Shown piece after piece: positions 31,003 to 39,146 of a DNA stretch of 64,000 nt (its first letter is position 1; every line of letters starts with the position of its first letter). This DNA is from Haloplanus sp. Its GTDB lineage: Archaea > Halobacteriota > Halobacteria > Halobacteriales > Haloferacaceae. The translations under genes were made by a program, and so were the position numbers. Location of the stretch: the NCBI RefSeq assembly GCF_028275055.1, contig NZ_JAQCNJ010000060.1, positions 1-64,000 of the forward strand, given 5' to 3'. Under the pieces are notes generated by a model. The model had not been told where the DNA came from and made no database searches. It worked only from the letters and a program-made list of their open reading frames with translations.

Positions 31003-32547
31003 ATGAACGGCGAGCTGGCGTCGCGTGTCCGGGACGCACTCGGCGTGAGCGTCTCCGAGTTCGACGCGCAGGCACGGGCCGACGCCGAGGTGGTCAAATC
31101 CGAACTCAGGGACGGCACGTTCGACAACTACAGATCGATCATCGGACTGGAGTACGAGTTCTACGCGGTCGCCGACGGCCGGTGGCGGCGCGAAACCGGC
31201 GACGACAGCGGCGCGGAACTCGTCCGTGTCCCCCGCCGGCTTCTCGAACTCATCCGGTTCGAAAAGGAACTCGGACTCCACAACGCCGAGCTGACCACCA
31301 GTCCACAGCCGCTGAACGCAGAGGGACTCCGGGCACAGGCCGCGGGCGTCCGCTCTCACCTCGAATCGGCGCTCCAGACGACCCGTATCGAGGGGATGCG
31401 TCTCGTCAGCGACGGGCTCTGGACGATCCCACCGTCGGGCGAGACGGCGCATGGCTACCTCACCGACAGCATCTCCGACGAGGGGATGCGGATCGCCACG
31501 AACATGACCGACGCCGTGCGGTACCACGCCATGGCCAACGGGTCGAACGCCCCGAGACCGTTCAGCCTTGACGCGCCACACGTCGGTCTCGAAGCCGACA
31601 CCGTGATGCCCGAGAGCCTCATCACCTCGATCCAACCCCACTATCAGGTGCCACACGCCTCCGACCTCCCCACCTACCACAACTACGCGCTGCGGATCGC
31701 CGGGCCGTTGCTCGCGCTCGCGGTCAACTCGCCGTTCTTTCCCCCGGACCTCTACGACGAGGGTGCCGATCCGACGGCCGTTGTCGACGACGCGTGGGCA
31801 GAGAACCGAATCTTCGTCTTCGAATCGGTGCTCAACGCCGACGAGTCGGCGAAGGTGCGGTTCCCCGACGACCTCGACACCGTCGAGGAGGCGGTTGACC
31901 GCGTCGCCAACGACCCGACGGTCGTGCCGATGCCGGTCGACCGTGGCGACCGCTTCGACGACAGGTTTGCCACGCTCCGGCGCAAGCACGGCACCTTCTG
32001 GCGGTGGGTGCGTCCGGTGTTTGGCGGGGCCACCCGTTCCTCGGCGAACGCCCGAATCGAGTTCCGCCCCATCGCCGCACAACCGACCGTCCGCGACTCG
32101 GTGGCGTTTATGGCGACGTTTGCCGGGCTGATGGAGAGCCTCCCACGACACGAACACCCGGTCATCGGACAGGACTGGTCGATTGCGAGAAAGAACTTCT
32201 ACGCCGCGGCCCGCCGTGGACTCGGGGCCGAACAACGCTGGATCACCAACGACGGTCAGGAGACGACAAACACCGAACGGCTCTACGACGATCTGCTCTC
32301 CTACGCCGTTGAGGGACTCCGGAGTGCCGGGTGTACGATGGAGACGGCGGAACAATACGTCGCGCCGCTCCGTGCACGCGTCGCGTCGGGGACCACGCCG
32401 GCCGACTGGAAACGATCATACGTCCGCGCTCGCGTCAGGGACGGCGACCCGCTGTCGGCGGCGATTCCGGCGATGCAACGGGCGTACGTCGACGAACAGA
32501 CCGACACGCTGCTTGACGGTGCGTTCACCGACTGGTCGGGAAACTGA
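31003..32547 (+). CDS. GCS2-like (glutamate-cysteine ligase fold) protein
   Basis: 514-aa protein with features of the glutamate-cysteine ligase/glutamine synthetase-type fold: the acidic metal-binding segment IIGLEYEFYAV (residues ~44-54), HNAELTTSPQPL, a central LLALAVNSPFF and the late NARIEFRPIAAQPT, MATFAGLMESL. It is longer than the ~360-430-aa GCS2 enzymes and has a mostly Asp-rich surface. Haloarchaea make gamma-glutamylcysteine as their main thiol, but this may instead be a paralogue using another amine. The open frame extends upstream; ATG 31003 lies ~27 nt after TTTCAAGAC. The upstream neighbour (ligase) is divergent. Confidence 0.65.
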   Translation: MNGELASRVRDALGVSVSEFDAQARADAEVVKSELRDGTFDNYRSIIGLEYEFYAVADGRWRRETGDDSGAELVRVPRRLLELIRFEKELGLHNAELTTSPQPLNAEGLRAQAAGVRSHLESALQTTRIEGMRLVSDGLWTIPPSGETAHGYLTDSISDEGMRIATNMTDAVRYHAMANGSNAPRPFSLDAPHVGLEADTVMPESLITSIQPHYQVPHASDLPTYHNYALRIAGPLLALAVNSPFFPPDLYDEGADPTAVVDDAWAENRIFVFESVLNADESAKVRFPDDLDTVEEAVDRVANDPTVVPMPVDRGDRFDDRFATLRRKHGTFWRWVRPVFGGATRSSANARIEFRPIAAQPTVRDSVAFMATFAGLMESLPRHEHPVIGQDWSIARKNFYAAARRGLGAEQRWITNDGQETTNTERLYDDLLSYAVEGLRSAGCTMETAEQYVAPLRARVASGTTPADWKRSYVRARVRDGDPLSAAIPAMQRAYVDEQTDTLLDGAFTDWSGN

Positions 32548-32556
32548 ACCGCGGGG

Positions 32557-33288
32557 TTACAGGAGGTCCTCGAAGTCCTTGTGGTTCGTGATCTCGACGC
32601 CCTCGTCGGTGACGATGGCCACGTTGATCCCGTTGCCGGAGGCCAGGTCACGCTCGACGGCGCTCTGGACGGCGTGGGCGGCAACCGAGCGGGCCTCCTC
32701 GATGGAAAGCGCCGACTCGTACTCCTGTTCGAGAACACCGAGCGCGTACTGACTCCCGGACCCGGAGACGGCGTACTCCTCTTCCATCATGCCACCGAGG
32801 GGGTCGAGGCTGTAGAGGTGCGCGCCCTCCTCGTCGACACCGCCGAGCAGGGGTGAAACGATGAAAAACCCGCCGGAGCGCAGAAAGTTGCTCGTGAGCG
32901 TCGACAACGCTTCCATGCTCATATCCTTGCCACGACGGGTCTCGTAGAGGCTGGTTTCGGACTTGAGCGCGCGGATGAGCGACTGTGCGGCCGACACCGA
33001 CCCGGCGATGGTGAGGGCGGCGGTCGGGTGGATCTCTTCGACCTTCTGGACGTCCTTGCTTGAAACCATCCGCCCGGCACTGGCGCGCATATCCGTCGCC
33101 ATCACGACGCCCTCCTCGGTCGCGAGGCCGACGGTCGTGGTTCCGGTTTTCATCTCCTCGCCCTCCGCACCGGTGAGGTGTTCGTCGGTGTCGGTGAACT
33201 CACCGATCTCCGGCCCGAACACCGGCTGTTCGTTGCCGTTGAGGTGGTCCTGCGTCCGCGAAAAGTCCTGATTCGTGGGGGTACGCAT
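32557..33288 (-). CDS. psmB: Proteasome beta subunit
   Basis: 243-aa precursor of the catalytic 20S proteasome subunit. The propeptide is 49 residues, cut before Thr50 in MKTG|TTTVGLA, giving the N-terminal threonine nucleophile; this matches the propeptide length I recall for Haloferax. Asp and Lys of the active site follow (VVMATDMRAS, with Lys in GRMVSSKDV). The core GSGSQYALGVLE is conserved. The ATG 33288 is preferred to the GTG one codon before it; CATTTATCACC ~27 nt upstream is a good TATA box, so the mRNA is leaderless. The alpha subunit is not in the window. Confidence 0.97.
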   Translation of the reverse strand: MRTPTNQDFSRTQDHLNGNEQPVFGPEIGEFTDTDEHLTGAEGEEMKTGTTTVGLATEEGVVMATDMRASAGRMVSSKDVQKVEEIHPTAALTIAGSVSAAQSLIRALKSETSLYETRRGKDMSMEALSTLTSNFLRSGGFFIVSPLLGGVDEEGAHLYSLDPLGGMMEEEYAVSGSGSQYALGVLEQEYESALSIEEARSVAAHAVQSAVERDLASGNGINVAIVTDEGVEITNHKDFEDLL

Positions 33289-33336
33289 CACTCGCCCTTA
33301 TAGAGGGGCGGTGATAAATGCAACCCTTCCCGACCG

Positions 33337-33504
33337 TCACGCGGCGTTCTCGTAGGCATGACCGGCCGCCGTCACGGCCTTGCCCAACGGGAGCGTGATG
33401 CCGAAACGGCGGGTCAACATCGCAACCGGCATCAGTGCGATGCCGAGAACGAGGGTCAACTGGTAGAGTACGAACGCAACGGCGCGGGACGGTGAGTTGA
33501 ACAT
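33337..33504 (-). CDS. Small conserved haloarchaeal membrane-associated protein (55 aa)
   Basis: Short gene encoding MFNSPSRAVAFVLYQLTLVL, then GIALMPVAMLTRRFG and ITLPLGKAVTAAGHAYENAA. One hydrophobic segment (residues ~9-29) is followed by a basic turn (TRR) and an amphipathic helix. I recall similar small proteins ending in AYENA in other haloarchaea, but know no function. A GATATGTAT box about 27-35 nt upstream of the ATG supports expression. It sits 48 bp upstream of psmB on the same strand. Confidence 0.7.
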   Translation of the reverse strand: MFNSPSRAVAFVLYQLTLVLGIALMPVAMLTRRFGITLPLGKAVTAAGHAYENAA

Positions 33505-33758
33505 CTACGTAGTCTTTCTGCCGGGAGTCGGGATACATATCCTTTCCCCCTCCTCGGCAGGGCCGATCCCGACGCGGTCCCTCGATTCGCTCCGCAGGCC
33601 GCGCATGGTCGCCGCCGACAGCCGACCGATCCAGTTCGGTCGATACTGGGCGTGGCGTACGCCCGGCATACCCATAACTTACGACGAGGATCGACAGGGC
33701 GTACGCGCCGGCGTCGGTGTGGGAAACGCTGATACGTTGCCTTTCCGTATACGTTCTC

Positions 33759-34196
33759 ATGTCGGACTGGACCGACAGGATCGTCAGCGACCGGATGGCC
33801 GTCGACCGGGAGTTCAGCGATCGGGTCCGCGCTTCCGCGTTCAACAATCAGGAGTGGGGACTGATCATGACTGCCGTCGAGTTCGAGATCGAACACCCGG
33901 ACGACCCGGATCGCGCACGGCTCGTCCCCGACACCGAGAACCTCCCGCAGATGGTCCCCGAACTGGAGAAGGTACAGGGTGGGATGGGTCCCGGCGGCCC
34001 GACCGGTGGCGGTGACCACGCCGGCAGCGGCGGTGTCTTCGACGCCATTAGAGGTGTTCTGGGCCTGAGCGGTGACGACGACGCCGAGCGACTCAACGAT
34101 GCCGAGCGACTGGTCGGCGAATACGCCGACGCGTTACAGCAACATCTCGAGGACAGCGGCAAGTGGGACGATGTTCGCGACGAGTACGGGGAATAG
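33759..34196 (+). CDS. DUF5799 family protein
   Basis: 145-aa cytoplasmic protein. The N-terminal part (SDWTDRIVSDRMAVDREFSDRV, NNQEWGLIMTAVEFEIE) is the DUF5799 core, followed by a predicted loop rich in Gly (GGMGPGGPTGGGDHAG) and a C-terminal helix (ERLVGEYADALQQHLEDSG). Known only as a Halobacteria-specific family without assigned role. The open frame runs upstream to 33717, but ATG 33759 begins the family core. The 254-bp region before it holds promoter-like AT patches (CATAACTTACG, CCGTATACG) and a GGGCGT/ACGCCC inverted repeat at 33648-33664. Confidence 0.85.
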   Translation: MSDWTDRIVSDRMAVDREFSDRVRASAFNNQEWGLIMTAVEFEIEHPDDPDRARLVPDTENLPQMVPELEKVQGGMGPGGPTGGGDHAGSGGVFDAIRGVLGLSGDDDAERLNDAERLVGEYADALQQHLEDSGKWDDVRDEYGE

Positions 34197-34362
34197 ACCT
34201 CGTCGCCGTTGTAGAACGGTGTCGACTCCTCAACCCCGTGGATATCGATCGGTTCTGTAACGCCCTCACCGTACGCCTCGTTTTCCCGGCCCAAGCCATC
34301 GAGGCGTCGATCCTCTTCTCGTTTAGGAGAGCGTAACGTGTGGCGTACGACTCGGAGCGGTC
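34197..34362 (-). other. Possible gene remnant downstream of leuB
   Basis: No complete gene, but on the minus strand a frame immediately after the leuB stop reads REEDRRLDGLGRENEAYGEG and then VTEPIDIHGVEESTPFYNGD. This has the composition and third-position G+C of haloarchaeal coding sequence. There is no ATG or GTG; a TTG lies at 34294. The frame then runs antisense into the DUF5799 gene, where it loses coding character. It may be the fragment of a decayed gene or a chance frame. Confidence 0.25.
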
Positions 34363-35349
34363 TTACGTTTCAGGCAGGCGTTCGATCACCGCGTCGGCGA
34401 ACGCCTCGGTGTTCGCCGAGCCGCCGAGATCCGGGGTCCGTGGACCTGCGGCGAGCGTCGACTCGACGGCCGCCCGTACGTCCGCGGCCGCGCCGTCGTG
34501 ATCGAGAAACTCGAGCAGCATCGCTCCCGAGAGGATCGCCGCCGTCGGGTTCGCGACGCCTTCGCCCGCGATGTCCGGCGCACAGCCGTGGACCGGTTCG
34601 AAGATCCCCCGCTCGGAGCCGACGTTCGCGCTCGGAAGCAACCCGAGTCCCCCGACCAGTCCCGCCGCCAGATCGGAGAGCATGTCGCCGGCCAAGTTGG
34701 GACAGACGATCACGTCGTACTCGGCGGGGTTCAACCCGAGTTCCGTCGCCATCGCGTCCATGTACTGGGTGTCGATATCGACACCGTGGGCCGCCGCCAC
34801 GTCGGCGACGCTGTCGACGAACAGACCGTCCGTGACCCGCATCACGTTGTTTTTGTGTGCGACGGTGAACCCGTCGTGGCCGTTCGCGTCGACGTAGTCG
34901 CAGGCGAACTCCCCGAGTCGCCGCGAGGCGCTCCGGGTCACCAGCCGTGTCAGCGTGGATACGCCCTCGGAAAGACGGTTCTCGATCCCGGCGTAGACAC
35001 CCTCGGTGTTTTCGCGTAGGATCACGAGATCCGTCTCCGGTCGGAGGGCGTCGACCCCCGGATACGTCCGTGCCGGGCGTACGTTGACAAAGGAGTCGAC
35101 CGCGTCCCGGAGCGGGAGAATCACGTCCGCAGAGGTTTCGCCCGTCGCGCCGAACAGCGTCGCATCCGCGTCCACGACCGCCTCCACCGTCTCCTCGGGG
35201 AGTGGCTCGCCGGTCCGCTCCGCGACGGCGTCGCCGGCCTCCACGTGGACGAACTCGAGGTCGACAACGGCGTCGAGCACCCTGAGGGTTGCAGGAACGA
35301 CCTCGTGGCCGATTCCGTCCCCCGGGATCACCGCGACGGTCTCGGTCAT
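34363..35349 (-). CDS. leuB: 3-isopropylmalate dehydrogenase
   Basis: 328-aa beta-decarboxylating dehydrogenase, third step of leucine synthesis (3-isopropylmalate to 2-oxoisocaproate with NAD). Motifs: [31 protein letters not shown] with the substrate-binding Arg, the metal-binding [16 protein letters not shown] and the nucleotide loop [18 protein letters not shown]. Isocitrate and homoisocitrate dehydrogenases share the fold; operon context with leuC and leuD fixes the assignment. The start at 35349 overlaps the leuD stop (ATGA). Last gene of the branched-chain operon. Confidence 0.95.
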   Translation of the reverse strand: MTETVAVIPGDGIGHEVVPATLRVLDAVVDLEFVHVEAGDAVAERTGEPLPEETVEAVVDADATLFGATGETSADVILPLRDAVDSFVNVRPARTYPGVDALRPETDLVILRENTEGVYAGIENRLSEGVSTLTRLVTRSASRRLGEFACDYVDANGHDGFTVAHKNNVMRVTDGLFVDSVADVAAAHGVDIDTQYMDAMATELGLNPAEYDVIVCPNLAGDMLSDLAAGLVGGLGLLPSANVGSERGIFEPVHGCAPDIAGEGVANPTAAILSGAMLLEFLDHDGAAADVRAAVESTLAAGPRTPDLGGSANTEAFADAVIERLPET

Positions 35350-35972
35350 CGGGACTCGACGTACGGCAGGTCCGTCGCCGTCCCGTCGATGGCGTCCATG
35401 TTCGACCGGAGCAACGCAACGGTGTCCCAGATGCCCTGCACGAGTGCGCCGTGCATCGCCTCGTCGATGCTGACGTCGACGGTTTCGTTGCCGTAGGTGA
35501 CCTGTTTGTCGACCACGTCGAGTTCGATCCCTGCTTCGGGGGTCGCCTCGATAACGTCCTGTAGCTCCGCGACCGTCTCGGGGTCGGCCGTCGCGGCTGG
35601 GATACCCAGTGACTTGCAGTTGTCGGCAAATATCTCTGCGAAGGACTCGCCGACGATGGCCTCGACACCCCACCGGGCCAGCGCCCGTGGGGCGTGTTCC
35701 CGTGAGGAGCCACAGCCGAAGTTGTCGTTGACGACGAGAACGTTCGCGCCCTTGTACTCGTTGAACGGGTGGTCGTTGAGTTCGCCGTCATCGTCGCGGC
35801 GGGCGTCGTAGAAGGCGTACTCGTCCATCCCTTCCCAGGTCGTCGTCTTGAGAAAGCGGGCGGGAATGATCTGATCGGTGTCGATGTCGTCGCCCCGGAT
35901 CGGGACGCCCGTCCCGGCGACACGACGGACCTTCATCTCCTCGACGCCGTCATCGTCCGTGGCGTCGCTCAT
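35346..35972 (-). CDS. leuD: 3-isopropylmalate dehydratase small subunit
   Basis: 208-aa swivel-domain subunit of isopropylmalate isomerase. It shows [33 protein letters not shown] and [11 protein letters not shown], all family signatures, with the CGSSREHA loop contacting substrate. It pairs with LeuC, which is encoded just upstream and whose stop overlaps this ATG. The N-terminal acidic ~15 residues ([11 protein letters not shown]) precede the core; the internal ATG of MKVRRVAG is a possible alternative start, but the overlap favours 35972. Confidence 0.95.
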   Translation of the reverse strand: MSDATDDDGVEEMKVRRVAGTGVPIRGDDIDTDQIIPARFLKTTTWEGMDEYAFYDARRDDDGELNDHPFNEYKGANVLVVNDNFGCGSSREHAPRALARWGVEAIVGESFAEIFADNCKSLGIPAATADPETVAELQDVIEATPEAGIELDVVDKQVTYGNETVDVSIDEAMHGALVQGIWDTVALLRSNMDAIDGTATDLPYVESR

Positions 35973-37390
35973 GTGTCCACCTCGGCGAGGTCGCGCACGT
36001 CTGTCACCTCGCCCTCCACGGCGGCGGCGGCGACCATCGCCGGACTCATCAGCACGGTTCGCCCGTCCTTGCTCCCCTGCCGACCCACGTAGTTGCGGTT
36101 CGACGAGGATGCACACCGCTCGTCGCCCTCGAGCGAGTCGTCGTTCATGGCCAGACACATCGAACAGCCTGCCTCACGCCAGTCGAAGCCGGCGGCACGA
36201 AACACGTCGTCGACCCCTTCGGCTTCGAGTGTCGACTTCACCGTTTGCGAACCCGGGACCGCTAGCGCGCGCACGTCCGGGTGGACCTCGCGACCCGCCA
36301 AGACGGCCGCGGCCTCCCGGAAGTCGCTCGTCCGGCCGTTGGTACAGGTGCCCAGAAAGGCCACGTCGATGTCGTAGCCCGCCATCGACTCGCCGGGTTC
36401 GACGCCCGTGTGTGCTTGTGCGGTCCGGGCGGCCTCGCGTTCGCCCTCGGGGAGGTTCTCGGGGGCCGGAACCGGATCGGAGACACCGACTGCCTGCCCG
36501 GGGGTTGTTCCCCACGTGACCATCGGCTCCAAGCCGTCGACGTCCAACCGAACGACATCGTCGTAGTCGGCGTCATCGTCGCTGGCGACGGCCTCCCAGT
36601 ACGCCTTGCGCTCCTCGAAGGCGTCGCCCTCGGGGACGAACTCGCGGCCCCGGAGGAACTCGTAGGTCGTCTCGTCGGGGTTGATGTACCCCGCGCGGGC
36701 CCCGCCCTCGATGGACATGTTACACACCGCGAGCCGTTCCTCCATCGAAAGATCTCGGACCGCCTCGCCGCCGTACTCGTAGACGTAGCCGACGCCGCCG
36801 TCGACGCCGAGTTCGGCGATGATCTTCAGAATGAGATCCTTCGAGTGGACACCCGGGCCGAGCGTCCCGTCGACCTCGATCTGACGGACCGCGGCCTTGT
36901 CGGCGGCGACACACTGCGAGGCCAACACGTCCCGGACCTGACTCGTCCCGATGCCGAAGGCGATAGAGCCGAACGCACCGTGGGTGGCGGTGTGGGAATC
37001 GCCACACACGACGGTCATCCCCGGTTGCGTGAGACCGAGTTCCGGCGCGACGACGTGGGTGATACCCTGCTTGTCGGAGTCCAACCCGTAGAACTGGATG
37101 TCGGACTCGGCGGTGTTTCGTTCCAGCGCGGTGAGCATCCCCTCTGCGGAGCCATCCGCCAGCGGCCGCTCCCGACCCTCGGGGCGCGTCGGAACGATGT
37201 GGTCGACCGTCGCGACGTTGCGCTCGGGGTACGGCACCTCGATGCCCCGTTCGCGCAGTTCCGAGAACGGCTGCGGGCTGGTTACCTCGTGGATGAGGTG
37301 AAGACCGATAAACAGTTGATCCTGCCCGTTCGGCAGGTCAGCCACCTTGTGACGGTCCCACACCTTATCATACAGCGTGCCCTCACTCAT
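35969..37390 (-). CDS. leuC: 3-isopropylmalate dehydratase large subunit
   Basis: 473-aa aconitase-family [4Fe-4S] enzyme subunit. The N-terminus is GTLYDKVWDRHKVADL. Cluster cysteines are visible in AFLGTCTNGRTSDFR and AGCSMCLAMND. The substrate-binding VCGDSHTATHGAFG motif is intact. Length is normal. The ATG at 37390 lies within the stop region of the upstream 45-aa ORF (ATGAGTGA), and its own stop overlaps leuD by 4 nt, so the genes are translated in series. Confidence 0.96.
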   Translation of the reverse strand: MSEGTLYDKVWDRHKVADLPNGQDQLFIGLHLIHEVTSPQPFSELRERGIEVPYPERNVATVDHIVPTRPEGRERPLADGSAEGMLTALERNTAESDIQFYGLDSDKQGITHVVAPELGLTQPGMTVVCGDSHTATHGAFGSIAFGIGTSQVRDVLASQCVAADKAAVRQIEVDGTLGPGVHSKDLILKIIAELGVDGGVGYVYEYGGEAVRDLSMEERLAVCNMSIEGGARAGYINPDETTYEFLRGREFVPEGDAFEERKAYWEAVASDDDADYDDVVRLDVDGLEPMVTWGTTPGQAVGVSDPVPAPENLPEGEREAARTAQAHTGVEPGESMAGYDIDVAFLGTCTNGRTSDFREAAAVLAGREVHPDVRALAVPGSQTVKSTLEAEGVDDVFRAAGFDWREAGCSMCLAMNDDSLEGDERCASSSNRNYVGRQGSKDGRTVLMSPAMVAAAAVEGEVTDVRDLAEVDT

Positions 37391-37520
37391 CGGTTGACTC
37401 TCGTACGGGCGAGGCGTCTCGGTCCCGCGCCCAGATGTCGCTTGTCCCCTCCCGGTCCGGGGACGTGCGTGAGACGCCGTCGCGTCCAGCGCCACCGGCC
37501 ACGTCGGTCCGCTCAGTCAT
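37383..37520 (-). CDS. 45-aa ORF translationally coupled between ilvC and leuC
   Basis: Short hydrophilic ORF (TERTDVAGGAGRDGVSRTS...VRESTDE). Its ATG (37520-37518) lies 8 nt inside the end of ilvC, and its stop overlaps the leuC start within ATGAGTGA (37383-37390). It therefore bridges the whole ilvC-leuC gap, keeping ribosomes on the message. Composition is charged (Arg, Asp, Glu) with no membrane helix and no motif I recognise. It may be a real microprotein or only a coupling element; I know of no assigned function. Confidence 0.5.
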   Translation of the reverse strand: MTERTDVAGGAGRDGVSRTSPDREGTSDIWARDRDASPVRESTDE

Positions 37521-38553
37521 CCGCCGGTGCCTCTGCTTCCCCGGCGTTCTCTTTTTCGGCCCACGAGAACAACGCCCGCAACCGCTCGCCGACCTCCTCG
37601 ATGTCGTGGTTCCGGTCGGCGCGGTGGAGTTGCGTATAGGACGGGCGGCCGGCCTGATTCTCCGCGATCCACTCCCGGGCGAACTCGCCGTTCTGGACCT
37701 GTTCCAGCGCCTCGTCCATATTCTCGCGGACACCCTCGTCGACGATTTCGGGACCGACCGCGAGACCGCCGTACTCGGCGGTGTCGGAGACCGAGTTCCA
37801 CATCTCGGCCATCCCGCCCTCGTACATCAGGTCGACGATCAGTTTCATCTCGTTGAGACATTCGAAGTACGCCATCTCCTCGCTGTAGCCGGCGTCAACG
37901 AGCGTCTCGTACCCCTTCTTGATGAGTTCCGTAATGCCGCCACAGAGGACGGCCTGTTCGCCAAAGAGGTCCGTCTCGACCTCCTCTTTGAACGTCGTCT
38001 CGACGACGCCGGCGCGGGTACAGCCGATGGCTTGGGCGTACGCGAGGGCCTCCTGTTTCGCGCTCCCCGTCGTGTTCTGGGACACCGCGAGCAACGCCGG
38101 CGTCCCCGTGTCCTCGACGTAGTTGCGCCGCAGGAGGTGCCCCGGCGTTTTCGGGGCGATCATCGTTACGTCGACGCCCTCCGGGGGCTGGATCTGGTTG
38201 TAGTGGACGTTGAACCCGTGGGCGAACTGGAGGGTGTTGCCCTCCTCCACCCCGTCGCTGATGGCCTCGAACACGGCTGGCTGGACCGTATCGGGGACCA
38301 ACATCGAGACGATGTCGGCCTCCGCGGCCGCGTCGTCAGGTGTGGCCACACGCAGGCCGTCGTTCTCGGCTTGCGACCAGGAGTCCGAGTCCCGCCGTAG
38401 CCCGACGATCACGTCGATTCCGCTGTCGTTGAGGTTCTGTGCGTGGGCGTGACCCTGACTGCCGTAGCCGAGAACGGCTACGGTCTTGCCGCTGATTTCG
38501 TCGCTGTTTGCGTCGTCATCGTAGTATACCGGTGTGGTGAATTCGTCTGTCAT
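37513..38553 (-). CDS. ilvC: Ketol-acid reductoisomerase
   Basis: 346-aa class I (short-form) KARI, converting acetolactate to dihydroxyisovalerate with NADPH and Mg2+. The Rossmann motif is AVLGYGSQGHAHAQNL; the following loop GLRRDSDSW suggests NADPH preference. Metal ligands occur in the knotted domain ETDLFGEQAVLCGG and YFECLNEMKLIVDLMYEGG. The C-terminus has a short acidic extension. Within the operon it follows ilvN by 2 nt and shares 8 nt with the small ORF downstream. Confidence 0.97.
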   Translation of the reverse strand: MTDEFTTPVYYDDDANSDEISGKTVAVLGYGSQGHAHAQNLNDSGIDVIVGLRRDSDSWSQAENDGLRVATPDDAAAEADIVSMLVPDTVQPAVFEAISDGVEEGNTLQFAHGFNVHYNQIQPPEGVDVTMIAPKTPGHLLRRNYVEDTGTPALLAVSQNTTGSAKQEALAYAQAIGCTRAGVVETTFKEEVETDLFGEQAVLCGGITELIKKGYETLVDAGYSEEMAYFECLNEMKLIVDLMYEGGMAEMWNSVSDTAEYGGLAVGPEIVDEGVRENMDEALEQVQNGEFAREWIAENQAGRPSYTQLHRADRNHDIEEVGERLRALFSWAEKENAGEAEAPADD

Positions 38554-38555
38554 GA

Positions 38556-39146
38556 TTACGTAGTCTTCCGCGTGCCGCGTTCGAGCGCCGCCGTCCCGGT
38601 CCGGACGATTTCGTGGATACCGAACCGACCGAACGTCTCGATCGCGGCATCGATCTTCTGTTCGCTCCCCGTGATCTCGACCGTCACCGACTCCTGAGAG
38701 ACGTCGACGGTCTTGCCCTCGTACATCTCCGCGACCGCACCGACCTGATCGGGTTTGGAGCCGTCAACCTTGATCAAGGCGAGTTCACGCTGGATCGCCG
38801 TCGGTTCGAGTTCCGTGACGGCGACCACGGGAACGAGCTTCTGGAGCTGTTTTTTGGCCTGCTCGATGCCCGGCTCGGGCTCCTCGATTTCGAGCGTCAT
38901 CCGTGCCCGATCGGGATCGGTGGTCGGCCCGACGGTGAGGCTCTCGATGTTGAACTGGCGTCGTCGAAAAAGCCCGGAGATGTTCGCCAACACGCCCGGT
39001 TCGTGTTTCACGAGCGCCGACAGAACGGCCCGTCTTGCCTCCGGTTCTGCCTCCACCTCCGGATCGATCCGGATCCCTTGGGAGTTGCGCCGTCCCTCGG
39101 GGGCCGGACGGTCCTCCGGTTCGGGGCCGTCGAGGCCGCTGCTCAT
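38556..39146 (-). CDS. ilvN: Acetolactate synthase small (regulatory) subunit
   Basis: 196-aa ACT-domain regulatory subunit that makes the catalytic subunit sensitive to valine. The ACT core is visible as VLSALVKHEPGVLANISGLF and RRRQFNIESLTVGPT, followed by the C-terminal ALS domain (IKVDGSKPDQVGAVAEMY). The first ~35 residues are a Pro/Glu/Arg-rich extension. The start at 39146 overlaps the ilvB stop as ATGA; the stop is two bases from the ilvC start. Confidence 0.95.
   Translation of the reverse strand: MSSGLDGPEPEDRPAPEGRRNSQGIRIDPEVEAEPEARRAVLSALVKHEPGVLANISGLFRRRQFNIESLTVGPTTDPDRARMTLEIEEPEPGIEQAKKQLQKLVPVVAVTELEPTAIQRELALIKVDGSKPDQVGAVAEMYEGKTVDVSQESVTVEITGSEQKIDAAIETFGRFGIHEIVRTGTAALERGTRKTT

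Noticed and set aside
33648-33664. GGGCGT/ACGCCC inverted repeat upstream of the DUF5799 gene
   Set aside because: Short, GC-rich and ~95 nt from the start codon; such repeats occur by chance at this G+C content.
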